Positions 32,223-40,579 of a stretch of 64,000 nucleotides of DNA are shown here, in pieces (position 1 is the stretch's first letter; the number at the start of each line of letters is the position of its first letter). The stretch covers positions 124,001 to 188,000 of the forward strand of contig JBBQFI010000007.1 of NCBI GenBank assembly GCA_038321775.1, in the 5' to 3' direction. Source of the stretch: JBBQFI01 sp038321775 (GTDB lineage Bacteria; Verrucomicrobiota; Verrucomicrobiia; Chthoniobacterales; UBA10450). The notes beneath the pieces are model-generated. The model had not been told where the DNA came from, made no database searches, and saw nothing but the letters and a program-made list of their open reading frames with translations. Position numbers and translations under genes: made by a program.

Positions 32223-33630
32223 GATTCTAAAGGGATGAGCAGAATTCAGGCCGGAAGACCCGATCCGCTGTCCGGCCTAAATGTTCTTGCGGTTGACGGC
32301 AAAGATTCTGGATTTCAGCGAGGGAACAATAAAAAACATCTCCAGAATCTATCGAAGGTTAAAGGTGGAAAACCGGATGTCGGCCGCAAATGCTCTGCGC
32401 GAGTAGATGGATCTCGCGGAGAAAAGAATGGGGTCGCATCTAATTTTCGACATTTCATTCGGAGACCGATTGGACATTCGCAAATTTAATCCCGCCTCGC
32501 CCGTGATAATCTTGACCGCTTAAAGCGGTCAGGTGCGTTTAACCTTGTCTACACATTCCATTTGCTCGTTAGACTTGACCGCTTTAAGCGGTCAAATTAT
32601 TGGCGCGCTCCGAGTTTAATAACTAACCATACAAGTCGCCCTGGCCCAGCTCGCCGAAAGCATGGATGGTTTGAACGCCAAATCATCTATCATCGTCGCT
32701 GGATCCAAGACGCTAGCTTGGCCGGTGGTGCCGGGCATCCACATCACCACACTTGTAATCAACTAATCTCCAGTCCGTGATGAAATCAGAGTCTAGATCT
32801 CGCACTCGCAAATGCACATTTCTTTTAGATTCATTACCCGCTCTTTTATTCGCTGGTGTCTGAAAACTTGACCGCTTAAAGCGGTCAAGTTGGTGAAACC
32901 ACGCTGAGAGGGAGATTTGAGACGACTCTGAATTGTCTGATTCCTGCGTGAAAGAAACAATCCCTGTGTGGTCTGAAACCTTGACCGTTCAAAGCGGTCA
33001 AGATGTCTTTCGCTTCGCTTACGGCGCGACAAGCATGTGACGAGGTGAAAGCTGACACCCTGGGAAATCTCTCTTGGCGCGCCGTAGCCTCAGCGAAGGA
33101 GGCAAGCCGTATACTTATGAATGTGATCGGCGTGCCTTTAACGCCGACGTAGAAGTCGATCAGTTCGAGCGGTTCGGTTCCATGGTTCGCGCGCATCCCC
33201 ATCACCACACTTGTAATCAACTAATCTGCCGTCCATGATAATCTTGACCGCTTAAAGCGGTCAAGATAACGAATCATGCTGAGAGGGAAGATTTGAGACG
33301 AGTCTGAATCGTCTGATTCCTGGCTGGATGAAACAATCCCTGTGTCGTCTGAAACCTTGACCGTTCAAAGCGGTCAAGACGAAATGAGCGTCCATGTGAT
33401 CTTGCTTCTGGGCTCCAACGTTTGCTTAAATGAGAAGCAAAAACCCCTCGTGAGCAAAATGATCCCTTTGTCGTCTAGCATCTTGACCGCTTTAAGCGGT
33501 CGAGATAACGGAACCAGGCTGAGGGGTGGGATTTGAGACGACTCTGAATTGTGCGATTGGCAGGTGGTAAAATAACTCCAGTGTCGTCTGAAATCTTGAC
33601 CGCTTTAAGCGGTCAGGATAATCTGGATTG
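32223..33630. other. gene-free repeat mosaic
   Basis: No intact gene. It contains palindromes at 32511, 32574, 32867, 32980, 33243, 33356, 33482 and 33595. A 37-bp spacer unit (GTGCGTTTAACCTTGTCTAC...) is shared with 30681-30721. The roughly 90-bp unit ACGCTGAGAGGGAGATTTGA...TGTGTCGTCTGAAA between palindrome pairs is shared with 29911-30005 and 30568-30657. A third copy of the MRANHGTEP/KGTPIT minus-strand scrap is at about 33105-33235. The piece around 32440 (GGGGTCGCATCTAATTTTCG) resembles the piece at 29390. Confidence 0.65.
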
Positions 33631-33960
33631 ATGGGCAAGACACTCCTACACGCGCTCTTTCCTGTGGTGCGAGCCGAAATCCTTCGACTCTTGTTTACCA
33701 ATCCACGACAAGAACTGTATGTGCGGGAGCTGGCGCGTTTAAGTTTCCTCTCGCTTCAGACGGTGCAGGATGAACTGGCGAAGCTTCAGGCCGCGGCGCT
33801 CGTATCGAGCCGCAGCAATGGGTTTCACCGGTTCTATCGTGCGAACCCGAAACACCCGCTCTATGCTGCATTGCGAAAGATGGTGATCAAGGGTGCCGCA
33901 CATCCGAAACCGATCATGCGGTCGAGGCGAAGTGGTCTTCGCCGATCTCATCGAAGGTGA
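33631..33960 (+). CDS. winged-helix transcriptional regulator
   Basis: This 109-aa protein starts at ATG 33631 (MGKTLLHALFPVVRAEILRL). The N-terminal two thirds form an ArsR-like winged helix: LLFTNPRQELYVRELARLSF, LSLQTVQDELAKLQAAALVS for the recognition helix, and RSNGFHRFYRANPKHPLYAA for the wing. The C-terminal tail is very basic (MRSRRSGLRRSHRR) and may be a shifted end. Regulators of this type ('LFP..RAEILRLLF...ELYVRELAR') often precede a minimal nucleotidyltransferase in toxin-antitoxin pairs; no such partner follows here. A palindrome ends 13 bp before the start codon and could be its operator or simply another repeat copy. Confidence 0.75.
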   Translation: MGKTLLHALFPVVRAEILRLLFTNPRQELYVRELARLSFLSLQTVQDELAKLQAAALVSSRSNGFHRFYRANPKHPLYAALRKMVIKGAAHPKPIMRSRRSGLRRSHRR

Positions 33961-34022
33961 ACGTCGTTGTTGCGCGAATACTTCGCTACCGTCTTGAATC
34001 GTGACCGCTTAAAGCGGTCAAG

Positions 34023-34463
34023 GTTATGGGCGCGCGACTGGCGCCTTTGTCATTACCGCGAGAGCGCACATGCAAGCATGCCGTGGAGATGAATGCGATG
34101 GATCAAGAATGCTATCTGTTGGAACCTGCGCGACAGATCGAGCGGATTTGAGACCGGGGCGGAGGGGCAATACAAACGTCGGTTGAGATCAACGGTGGAG
34201 AGACAGTTTCATCACAGCGTGTCCGTGATTTCCCTCTCGGAGCCGCTCATTACACCAAATTGCGAATGATTCGAAGAAGCGGCAGCCCTTCGAGCCTGCG
34301 AAGATTGCGCGCGGAATGGCTTACGTTATCAAACAATAAATCGCTGAATATAAATGTCTGTGGCGCGCGACTGTAATTCTCGGCGCTCGCCGGTGCTGAA
34401 GGCGGCTTTTGCGCTTGACGATTACTTGCGCTCGGTGCGAAAACAACCGGGAGGAATAAAACA
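34023..34463. other. gene-free spacer
   Basis: I see no convincing gene. An HsdM-tail-like scrap lies near 34240-34270 (CATTACACCAAATTGCGAAT). The 34195-34240 segment (TTTCATCACAGCGTGTCCGTG) resembles 27748-27790. Both support the idea that this is the right border of the scrap-bearing region. Confidence 0.4.
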
Positions 34464-34610
34464 ATGGCCCAAAAGAAAGAAACGCCAGACACGCCCATTA
34501 CCAACACACCCATCACCAACCGGCCGAGGACAGAGAGTGACGAAAGTGAGTCTACTCCGCCCCGGAATCCAACTGAATCGCCGGCCAAGCCGGAGACGGA
34601 TGAAGGATGA
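34464..34610 (+). CDS. small acidic Pro/Thr-rich protein, 48 aa
   Basis: The ATG at 34464 is preceded by a strong ribosome site (GGGAGGAATAAAACA). The product MAQKKETPDTPITNTPITNR then continues PRTESDESESTPPRNPTESP and ends at a TGA at 34608-34610. It is disordered, hydrophilic and rich in Pro, Thr and Glu. No family is recognised. The strong start signal and clean composition are the reasons for calling it. Downstream DNA (34622-34800) is TGGTAGGG-type repeat. Confidence 0.5.
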   Translation: MAQKKETPDTPITNTPITNRPRTESDESESTPPRNPTESPAKPETDEG

Positions 34611-34621
34611 AGGATGTTAGC

Positions 34622-34795
34622 TGGTAGGGCACGATCGCCGAGCGCGCCATATAAGGGTTGCTGGGACTTGAGTGCGGAGTGGACTGGCATAAGCGAGCGC
34701 AATGCAGCGGACGGCCCGGCGGTCCGTCCCTACCTGATCGCATGTTTGGCGAGAACGCCAGAGACCGGACGGCTCGGCGGGCCGTCCCTACCATT
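34622..34795. repeat. TGGTAGGG-type repeats, three units
   Basis: GGTAGGGCACGATCGCCGAG is at 34623. Two inverted copies (GGACGGCCCGGCGGTCCGTC and GGACGGCTCGGCGGGCCGTC, each followed by CCTACC) are at about 34710 and 34769. They match the motif behind the SET gene and the one at 61496. Confidence 0.6.
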
Positions 34796-34826
34796 CGAGA
34801 GCCGCGTATGTAAGCTCATCGAGTTC

Positions 34827-35603
34827 CTATTGGATCGGCGATAAATCCGTTCCAGTAGGTTGATTCAGATGTTTCCCTGATAACCGATAACGAATAACTG
34901 ACCACCTTTCCTTCCAAAGACGGCGGACCCGACGCGGTGCGTACTTAATGCAGGTGTAGAGCAAGACCGGTAAGCGGTAACGTTGCAACAAGGCCACTTC
35001 GCGCAGATGACGATGCTTTAGTTTGAGTCCATTGACACCCGAAGTCGAGTTGGCGTGATGCAGAACCAGGTCGTGTGGAGGCGGCCATTTGTTGCTCCGC
35101 GCGTAAAAGCTTCGCGGAAGCATGCACCAGGAAAGCTCGTCATCACTCAAGGTCGGGAGAAGTTTGTTGATGGCGCGTTCTTCGATCTCGCCCGCGTGTT
35201 CGTGGCAGAGGCTGTGTCTTACTTTCTCAAAGAATTGGATGGTGCGTTCGTTACAACGGCAAATAAAGAAACCGCTGTTGATGTCGGTGGGAGGAACGCC
35301 CGCGGCTTGGAACGCGATGTCGCGCGCGCCTAGCTCTGCCATGGCAATCTCGGGAGTGAGCCGGTAAAATTGAATGTCGACATCGGACCAAATGATGACG
35401 TTGCCCGCGTGCTCGTGCAGGCTTTGCAGAATGAGGTCTACTTTTTTGACCACGCACGGGACAAACTGGGGACTGTGGTAATGGCCTTCGCCGAACATCT
35501 CGATGACCTCCGATTGCACGGTCAAGCCGGGAGGGATCGTGGGCAGGAAATCCTCACGGTAAAGCGCATCGTGCGAGAGGGTATAACAACAAAAGATCTT
35601 CAT
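34827..35603 (-). CDS. glycosyltransferase-like (nucleotide-diphospho-sugar transferase) protein
   Basis: This is a 258-aa protein (MKIFCCYTLSHDALYREDFL). It has a Rossmann-like GT-A layout: an early strand, then IIWSDVDIQFYRLTPE with a DxD motif for metal and sugar nucleotide, then INSGFFICRCNERTIQFFEK, which is the 'NxGxxxxR' segment of PF03407-type transferases. DDELSWCMLPRSFYARSNKW and HHANSTSGVNGLKLKH follow near the C-terminus. It likely adds a sugar to a surface polymer. Donor and acceptor are unknown and no other polysaccharide genes adjoin. It is on the opposite strand to its neighbours, so it is probably a single-gene unit. Confidence 0.72.
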   Translation of the reverse strand: MKIFCCYTLSHDALYREDFLPTIPPGLTVQSEVIEMFGEGHYHSPQFVPCVVKKVDLILQSLHEHAGNVIIWSDVDIQFYRLTPEIAMAELGARDIAFQAAGVPPTDINSGFFICRCNERTIQFFEKVRHSLCHEHAGEIEERAINKLLPTLSDDELSWCMLPRSFYARSNKWPPPHDLVLHHANSTSGVNGLKLKHRHLREVALLQRYRLPVLLYTCIKYAPRRVRRLWKERWSVIRYRLSGKHLNQPTGTDLSPIQ

Positions 35604-35788
35604 TGGATGTCGCCCTTCGATTCCTATCGGGATCGAGTCGGCGGATCAAGCAAAACGAACGCGGTTGAGGGTTAAGATCAAATCGTTCTCTCAGCTCTCA
35701 ACCTGCCAAGAATTTTCTGGCAAGAGCCAATTCGGACCGGACATAATTTGGCGATGCGTTACAAAACACACGCTTCCTCACAAACATT

Positions 35789-36598
35789 TTGAAAGACGAA
35801 CACGCGCAGTTTTCCGGATCGATCCCGGCGGCATACGATCGCTATCTCGGCCCGATGTTGTTCCAGCCTTATGCGGAGGATCTGGCGGCGCGCGTACAGG
35901 TTGCCCAAAACGGTGCGGTTTTGGAATTGGCCTGCGGCACTGGCATTTTGACGCGCGCCTTGCGGACGCAGTTGCCTGCGACGGTGAAACTGACCGCGAC
36001 GGATTTGAACGAGCCGATGTTTCGACACGCTGCGGATAAGTTCCGCGAAGGCGAAGCGGTGCAATGGCTCCAGGCCGACGCGTGCAGTTTGCCTTTTGCC
36101 GATCGCATGTTCGACGCGGTTGTCTGTCAGTTCGGAATCATGTTCGTGCCGGACAAGGCATTGGCGGCGCGTGAAGCGCACCGTGTTCTAAAACCGGGAG
36201 GACATTTTCTTTTTAATGTGTGGGAGGCGATAGAATTCAATCCGTTAGGCCAGCTCACGCATGAAACAATCAGCAGTTACTTCGAGAATGATCCGCCGGC
36301 GTTTTACGAAGTGCCGTTTGGGTATCATGACGAGGACGAAATTAAACGCATACTGAAGGAAGCGGGTTTTCGAGAGATTGAGACTGAGGTCGTGGACAAA
36401 GTCGCTATGACGAGCCGGGCTGAAGACGCAGCGGCGGGTTTCGTGCATGGGAATCCGGTGGCGAAGGCGATCGTCGAACGCGACCCGGCTTTGTTGCCGG
36501 TGATCACAAAAGCGGTGGCCCAGGCAATAGCGGATCGATTTGCCGAAACAGATATTCGCGCTCCGATGCGGGCGATTGTTGTGCAGGCGTGGAAGTGA
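35789..36598 (+). CDS. class I SAM-dependent methyltransferase
   Basis: This 269-aa protein starts MKDEHAQFSGSIPAAYDRYL (non-ATG codon at 35789, TTG). Motif I is VLELACGTGILTRALRTQLP, the acidic loop KLTATDLNEPMFRHAADKFR, motif II CSLPFADRMFDAVVCQFGIM and post-II AREAHRVLKPGGHFLFNVWE. The N-terminal 'FxGSIPxxYDxYLGPxLFxPYA' is common to a family of bacterial UbiE-like enzymes. It probably methylates a small molecule. The C-terminal part (GNPVAKAIVERDPALLPVIT) varies in the family. It follows a spacer behind the glycosyltransferase-like gene on the other strand. Confidence 0.88.
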   Translation: MKDEHAQFSGSIPAAYDRYLGPMLFQPYAEDLAARVQVAQNGAVLELACGTGILTRALRTQLPATVKLTATDLNEPMFRHAADKFREGEAVQWLQADACSLPFADRMFDAVVCQFGIMFVPDKALAAREAHRVLKPGGHFLFNVWEAIEFNPLGQLTHETISSYFENDPPAFYEVPFGYHDEDEIKRILKEAGFREIETEVVDKVAMTSRAEDAAAGFVHGNPVAKAIVERDPALLPVITKAVAQAIADRFAETDIRAPMRAIVVQAWK

Positions 36599-36675
36599 TG
36601 AAATGAGTTGAAGCGTGGAAGCTCAGCCTACTTCCTCTCTTGACGAGGTCCTGAAAAACGCACAGAAGTTTTTCT

Positions 36676-37174
36676 ATGACGACAGAAAACGCGGCGAACT
36701 CTTTGCCCAAGAAGCAGACGATTATTATTGCGCCCGGAGAGGGACCAATCCTGGCGGCGTTCGGCGATACGGTGCAGGTGAAGTTGAGCGGTGAAGAGAC
36801 AAACGGCTTACTCGCTCTTGGTCTCGGCACGACTCCGCCGGGTCACGGGCCGCCGCCGCACATCCATCATAACGAGGGATGAGATGTTTATTATTATAGA
36901 AGGGAGGTTTCGTTTCCTCGGCGCCGAGGGATGGTGCGACCCGGTCGGTCCGGGCACCGTGGTCTACACCCCTCGCGGAGTACGACACACTTTCCAGAAC
37001 GCCGGGTCTGCGTCGGGCAAGCATTGGATCATCGCGACGCCAAGTGGGTTCGAGCGATTCTTTGGTCGATGCGCCGAGGTGTTCGCGATTGGCGGGCCGC
37101 CTGATATGCAACGGATCCTGACCATTTCCTCGGAACACGGCCTTGAGTTCGTGCCTCCGCTTGCTCCGCCCTAA
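36676..37174 (+). pseudogene. cupin-domain protein with one-base frameshift
   Basis: The first frame from ATG 36676 reads MTTENAANSLPKKQTIIIAP and runs to PPPHIHHNEG, then meets a stop at 36880-36882. The next frame continues seamlessly as DEMFIIIEGRFRFLGAEGWC, then PVGPGTVVYTPRGVRHTFQN and SGFERFFGRCAEVF. Together they make a normal cupin of about 165 aa with motif 1 HIHHNEDEMFIIIEG and motif 2 GTVVYTPRGVRHTF. The break is an extra G in GAGGGATGAG near 36878. Because everything else is intact, an assembly indel or a very recent mutation is likely. The second frame lacks a good start of its own. Confidence 0.75.
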
Positions 37175-37221
37175 CGAGAAGGTGGATCGCGCAATAAGGC
37201 TCGAACAGCAAATGCTTTTAT

Positions 37222-37941
37222 ATGGTCTCCTGGCGGCACATAAGTAATGGTTCGATAGTGAAGTTACCGGCAATCTCAAGTTTTCGCGCGCTCCGATGGG
37301 GATTGATCTTTTTTCTTGCAGCCATTGGGCAGCCAGTCTTAGCGGACACTATCATTGGCCGGACCGGGCCGGCCTTCTCCGATTTCACGCTTGGGCCAAT
37401 CAATGTTTATTGTATCTCGTGGTCCGCGACCGGGGCGTTTTCGAATGTCTCGATCACGGCACGCATGACGAGTTTTAGCGGAGTTGCCGGTACCGGTATC
37501 GCGTACCTCACGACGCAGATCGGGCCGGGCACAACAGTGTTGGATCAGATCGCCAGTGCGCCTTTCGTAGTTTCAGCGCCTGTTGCCAGTGACGTTCTTC
37601 TATTTTCTGGGCTCTCGTTAACGGCTGGCACCTACTATCTGACTCTAAGCTCTCCGCAAGATACAACCGCGTGGCTCGGCGCGTCGAACCCGCCAACTAC
37701 AATCGCTCCGAGCGTTTCTTACAACGGACAGTTCGGGCAGCGCAATACTGCTGTCGATCCTTATCCGCCGGCATCGGGGTTTTCACCGACTGATGCCGCG
37801 CAAGGCTACAGTGCTCTCTTATTCGTCGTTAGCGGCGACGCTGTGCCAGAACCTTCGAAAGTTATGATGGTCCTTCTCGGTTGCCTGGTGATCGCGTCAT
37901 CGCGAAAATTGACAACCGCGCTTAGGAGAAGAAACAGCTAG
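37222..37941 (+). CDS. PEP-CTERM sorted exported protein
   Basis: This is a 239-aa protein; the real start may be GTG at 37258 (MKLPAISSFRALRWGLIFFL), which gives a shorter normal signal peptide cleaved near VLA. The mature part is a beta-rich domain (GPAFSDFTLGPINVYCISWS, TAGTYYLTLSSPQDTTAWLG) typical of choice-of-anchor or PEP-CTERM exported proteins. The C-terminus AVPEPSKVMMVLLGCLVIAS, followed by a basic end, is the exosortase signal. It is expected to sit in the envelope or extracellular matrix. It converges with the CAP-domain gene 11 bp downstream. Confidence 0.8.
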   Translation: MVSWRHISNGSIVKLPAISSFRALRWGLIFFLAAIGQPVLADTIIGRTGPAFSDFTLGPINVYCISWSATGAFSNVSITARMTSFSGVAGTGIAYLTTQIGPGTTVLDQIASAPFVVSAPVASDVLLFSGLSLTAGTYYLTLSSPQDTTAWLGASNPPTTIAPSVSYNGQFGQRNTAVDPYPPASGFSPTDAAQGYSALLFVVSGDAVPEPSKVMMVLLGCLVIASSRKLTTALRRRNS

Positions 37942-37951
37942 CTAACCAAAT

Positions 37952-39706
37952 TCACGGGGCGGCTAGAACGTAACCGCTCGCTAGTGTTGGCCCGAACGCT
38001 GAGCTAACGAACGTCGCTCCGTTAAGATACCAGATCGACGTTTGCCTCGTGGCTGGCCGGTAGAGAACGTAGTCAGGCTTGCCGTTGTTGTCGAAATCGC
38101 CCGTGCCAACAAGGGTCCAGCCTGCGGTTATGCTCGGACCAGAGCCGCGCGCAACAGCGCTGCCGTTGATGTACCAGATCGCAGTCTGGTGCGTCGAAGG
38201 ATTGAACAGCAGATAGTCGGGTTTGCCATTGGCGTTAAAATCAAGCGCGTCGACTAACGTAAAACCGACGGGAAGAGTCGGGCCGGTAAACGTGCCGATC
38301 CGGGTCGCGCCATTCAGGTACCAGATGGCCGTCTGTCGCGTGCTCGGTTTGAAGAGGACGAAATCTTTTTTGCCATCGCCATTAAAATCCGCGCCAGCGA
38401 CGACGACCCATCCGGCTGGAAGTGTAGGACCGAAGGCGGAAGTAAGAAGTTTGCCATCGTTCAAATACCAAATTGCCGTCTGATGCGTGCTCGCCTTAAA
38501 GATCACGTAATCGGGATGCCGATCGTTATTTATGTCCGCGACGGCGGCAACAGTCCAGCCGACGGGCAGAGTAGGACCGAAAACTCCGTTGAGAAGGGTG
38601 TTCCCATGCAGGTGCCAGATGGCAGTCGCGCGCGAGCTGGAATTGAAGATCAAGTAGTCGGTGAACTTATCACCGTTAAAATCTCCTCTTACACCCGGAG
38701 GCAGAGGTGCCACGGTGCCGGAGAGGTAGTCGACTTTTACGTTCAAGCCATTGGCAACAGTGGCCGATTTTTGTGCGGTAGTTACTCCACCGCCACTAAA
38801 GGTCATGGCATAAGTCCCGTTTCCCGGGACTGGGACTGAGTAGCCGCCGGAGGACGAGGTTACCGCATAGTAGGTAGTATTAGTGACGCTCACGCGCACA
38901 CCACCGATACCTTCGCCGGGATCGTAGAAGTGATTGTTGTTTGCGTCGCGGTAAACCACACCAGTGATGAAAGCCTTTTGGCTCGATTGCGTCCCGAAAT
39001 CCTGCACCACATATATTGAATCGAAGGTACCGTTAGGTTGGCCGGGATTAGCCTCGTTATCTGTGCCAGCGGTGATGCCGATGCCGATCTCGCGGAAAAA
39101 GGGCAGCATGGTCGTCTCGCGGTGGCCACGGCCCGGAACGCTTTGATCGGTGAAAAGGCCATTGTGCGCGCGGGCAATAGCTTGAGTAAGTCTGACACCG
39201 GTGTAAGGGCCGGTTCCTTGACTGATTTCTTCGGAAACATTCTCCGGACCAGGAAAAAATCCGGATGGAGTAGTGGGACCGTTATAGGGCGCGGATGAGT
39301 AGCCAGTAGCGGCGATTCTTTGTGTGGGAGTCATTCCGCCAAAGGTGTGTGGGGAAACGCCGAGGAAGAATTGATCGGCATTGTTCAGCCTGTTGGACTG
39401 GCCTTGCGCCGCACTTTGCAAAAGCGAATTCCAGGAGAGGGGCTGTACGACATTCTGAATGGTCCATGGTTCGCCGTTGACGCTTGGAGGGCCTTCCTGC
39501 AGTCCGCTTAAACCGAGACGCGTTGCTTCGGCGGCGCCATTGGCTCGGGCGCGATTGATCAACTCGAGCATGTATTGTTGATCGTTCGTCGGACTGCCAA
39601 TGGAATAAAGTGTCTGGGCATTCGCGCGCGCAAACCCACTCATAATTATGACGACAGCGGCGAGCAGAGCTGCGCGTGACGGAATCAACGTGACGAAGTT
39701 GGACAT
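37952..39706 (-). CDS. secreted CAP-domain protein with FG-GAP-like repeats
   Basis: This is a 584-aa exported protein with a signal peptide (RAALLAAVVIIMSGFARANA). Residues about 38-240 form a CAP/SCP domain: NDQQYMLELINRARANGAAE, with GRGHRETTMLPFFREIGIGI and DSIYVVQDFG supplying the family's late motifs. A Cna-B/SdrD-like segment follows (FITGVVYRDANNNHFYDPGE, GGVRVSVTNTTYYAV). The rest is about six FG-GAP/VCBS-like units of about 44 residues (GDFNGDGKKDFVLFKPSTRQ, TAIWYLNGATRIGTF, GPTLPVGFTLVDALD). The repeat array is the same type as in the gene at 62812. It likely binds polysaccharide or surfaces outside the cell. Confidence 0.85.
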   Translation of the reverse strand: MSNFVTLIPSRAALLAAVVIIMSGFARANAQTLYSIGSPTNDQQYMLELINRARANGAAEATRLGLSGLQEGPPSVNGEPWTIQNVVQPLSWNSLLQSAAQGQSNRLNNADQFFLGVSPHTFGGMTPTQRIAATGYSSAPYNGPTTPSGFFPGPENVSEEISQGTGPYTGVRLTQAIARAHNGLFTDQSVPGRGHRETTMLPFFREIGIGITAGTDNEANPGQPNGTFDSIYVVQDFGTQSSQKAFITGVVYRDANNNHFYDPGEGIGGVRVSVTNTTYYAVTSSSGGYSVPVPGNGTYAMTFSGGGVTTAQKSATVANGLNVKVDYLSGTVAPLPPGVRGDFNGDKFTDYLIFNSSSRATAIWHLHGNTLLNGVFGPTLPVGWTVAAVADINNDRHPDYVIFKASTHQTAIWYLNDGKLLTSAFGPTLPAGWVVVAGADFNGDGKKDFVLFKPSTRQTAIWYLNGATRIGTFTGPTLPVGFTLVDALDFNANGKPDYLLFNPSTHQTAIWYINGSAVARGSGPSITAGWTLVGTGDFDNNGKPDYVLYRPATRQTSIWYLNGATFVSSAFGPTLASGYVLAAP

Positions 39707-39989
39707 GTGTTACGCGAAAGGCTCGGATGCATGGCTCACGATTTTCACTTCTTTTGCTGAAAAAGCAAATTGCGTGAAATGATGTTGCCGCCAAGATGCC
39801 AACAGTGGCGATGGGCAGGACGATAACGCTTCGGATTTTTCGAAGTTGGGGCTTTGAGAGGCATCCATACGCCGGTGAATCGCGTAGTCCTGTATGTAGG
39901 AAGGAAATCGCCTACACACGCGCTATCCAATAGAACTGCCACCTTATCTTTCGACGAGCACGAAACCATTCACCCGAGTAACAAAATCT

Positions 39990-40415
39990 ATGATGAACAA
40001 ATACAGCTGCGACGGCCGCAACGTTTTTATTTTGGTAATCACATGCCTTTTGCTGATTGGTCCGGTGCGCTCTGAGGCGAGGACATGTCGCGTGGTCGAT
40101 GACGCATTTGGGCAACCTGCGAAAGATTCTGCTCGGCTCGTCATACGCCGAATCCCGAACCTTGGCAGATATTTGATTGTCGACTTGCGTATCGATGGCG
40201 TCGCCGCGGGTTCGATCGCATACGGACACAACTACGAGACTTTTCTTACACCTGGGCGGCATGTCCTCTCGGTTAGGCCAACACCTCTGGCGAGATGGGG
40301 ATCTCCCACGGAAATGATTCTGAATGCGCGAAGCGATCAGACCTACAGCTTTACCGCGATGGGCGATCACTCAGGATATTTGATTCTAAAGGGTGGTCAG
40401 ACGTTTTCGTATTAG
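39990..40415 (+). CDS. small secreted protein, tandem copy 1
   Basis: This 141-aa protein (MMNKYSCDGRNVFILVITCL) has a signal peptide cleaved near EA. The mature part is beta-rich: ARLVIRRIPNLGRYLIVDLR, IDGVAAGSIAYGHNYETFLT, PGRHVLSVRPTPLARW and QTYSFTAMGDHSGYLILKGG. This resembles DUF2846/PEGA-like small sandwich domains ('xVxIDGxxxGxxxxGxxxxxxLxPGxHxLxV'). It is a tandem duplicate of 40580-40987 and the upstream 60 bp are conserved too (TTTCGACGAGCACGAAACCA). The role is probably envelope related; no partner is evident. Confidence 0.72.
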   Translation: MMNKYSCDGRNVFILVITCLLLIGPVRSEARTCRVVDDAFGQPAKDSARLVIRRIPNLGRYLIVDLRIDGVAAGSIAYGHNYETFLTPGRHVLSVRPTPLARWGSPTEMILNARSDQTYSFTAMGDHSGYLILKGGQTFSY

Positions 40416-40579
40416 AGTTCCTAGTCTCGCTCACAGATAGACCCGAGGCGGCGAAGTTCAATTCGCCTGGGTTCCTCCTACGAGGGAGAGTGAAATGCCT
40501 CTCCCGCGCAATACATTATCAATAGAAGTGCTACCTTATGTTTCGACGAGAACGAAACTATTACTGGAGTAACAAATCT

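Larger units (their letters stand above)
27697..34022. repeat. GACCGC/GCGGTC palindrome family, 16 copies
   Basis: Sixteen 23-bp copies have arms TTGACCGC and GCGGTCAA around a five-base centre, either TTTAA or its complement TTAAA. The positions are 27697-27719, 29620-29642, 29888-29910, 30006-30028, 30545-30567, 30658-30680, 30722-30744, 32511-32533, 32574-32596, 32867-32889, 32980-33002, 33243-33265, 33356-33378, 33482-33504, 33595-33617 and 34000-34022. The two centre forms mean copies occur in both orientations. Three have altered centres (30658, 32980, 33356). None lies inside a recognised intact gene, though one follows a stop codon directly (30545) and one is 13 bp before a start (33595-33617). 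They were not seen elsewhere in the window. Confidence 0.92.

Noticed and set aside
27697..34022. CRISPR array
   Set aside because: The 23-bp units are full palindromes in two orientations with spacers from about 40 to 1900 bp, some of them repeated. There is no regular spacing and no cas gene.
34614..34844. 76-aa plus-strand frame
   Set aside because: It consists of TGGTAGGG-type repeats.
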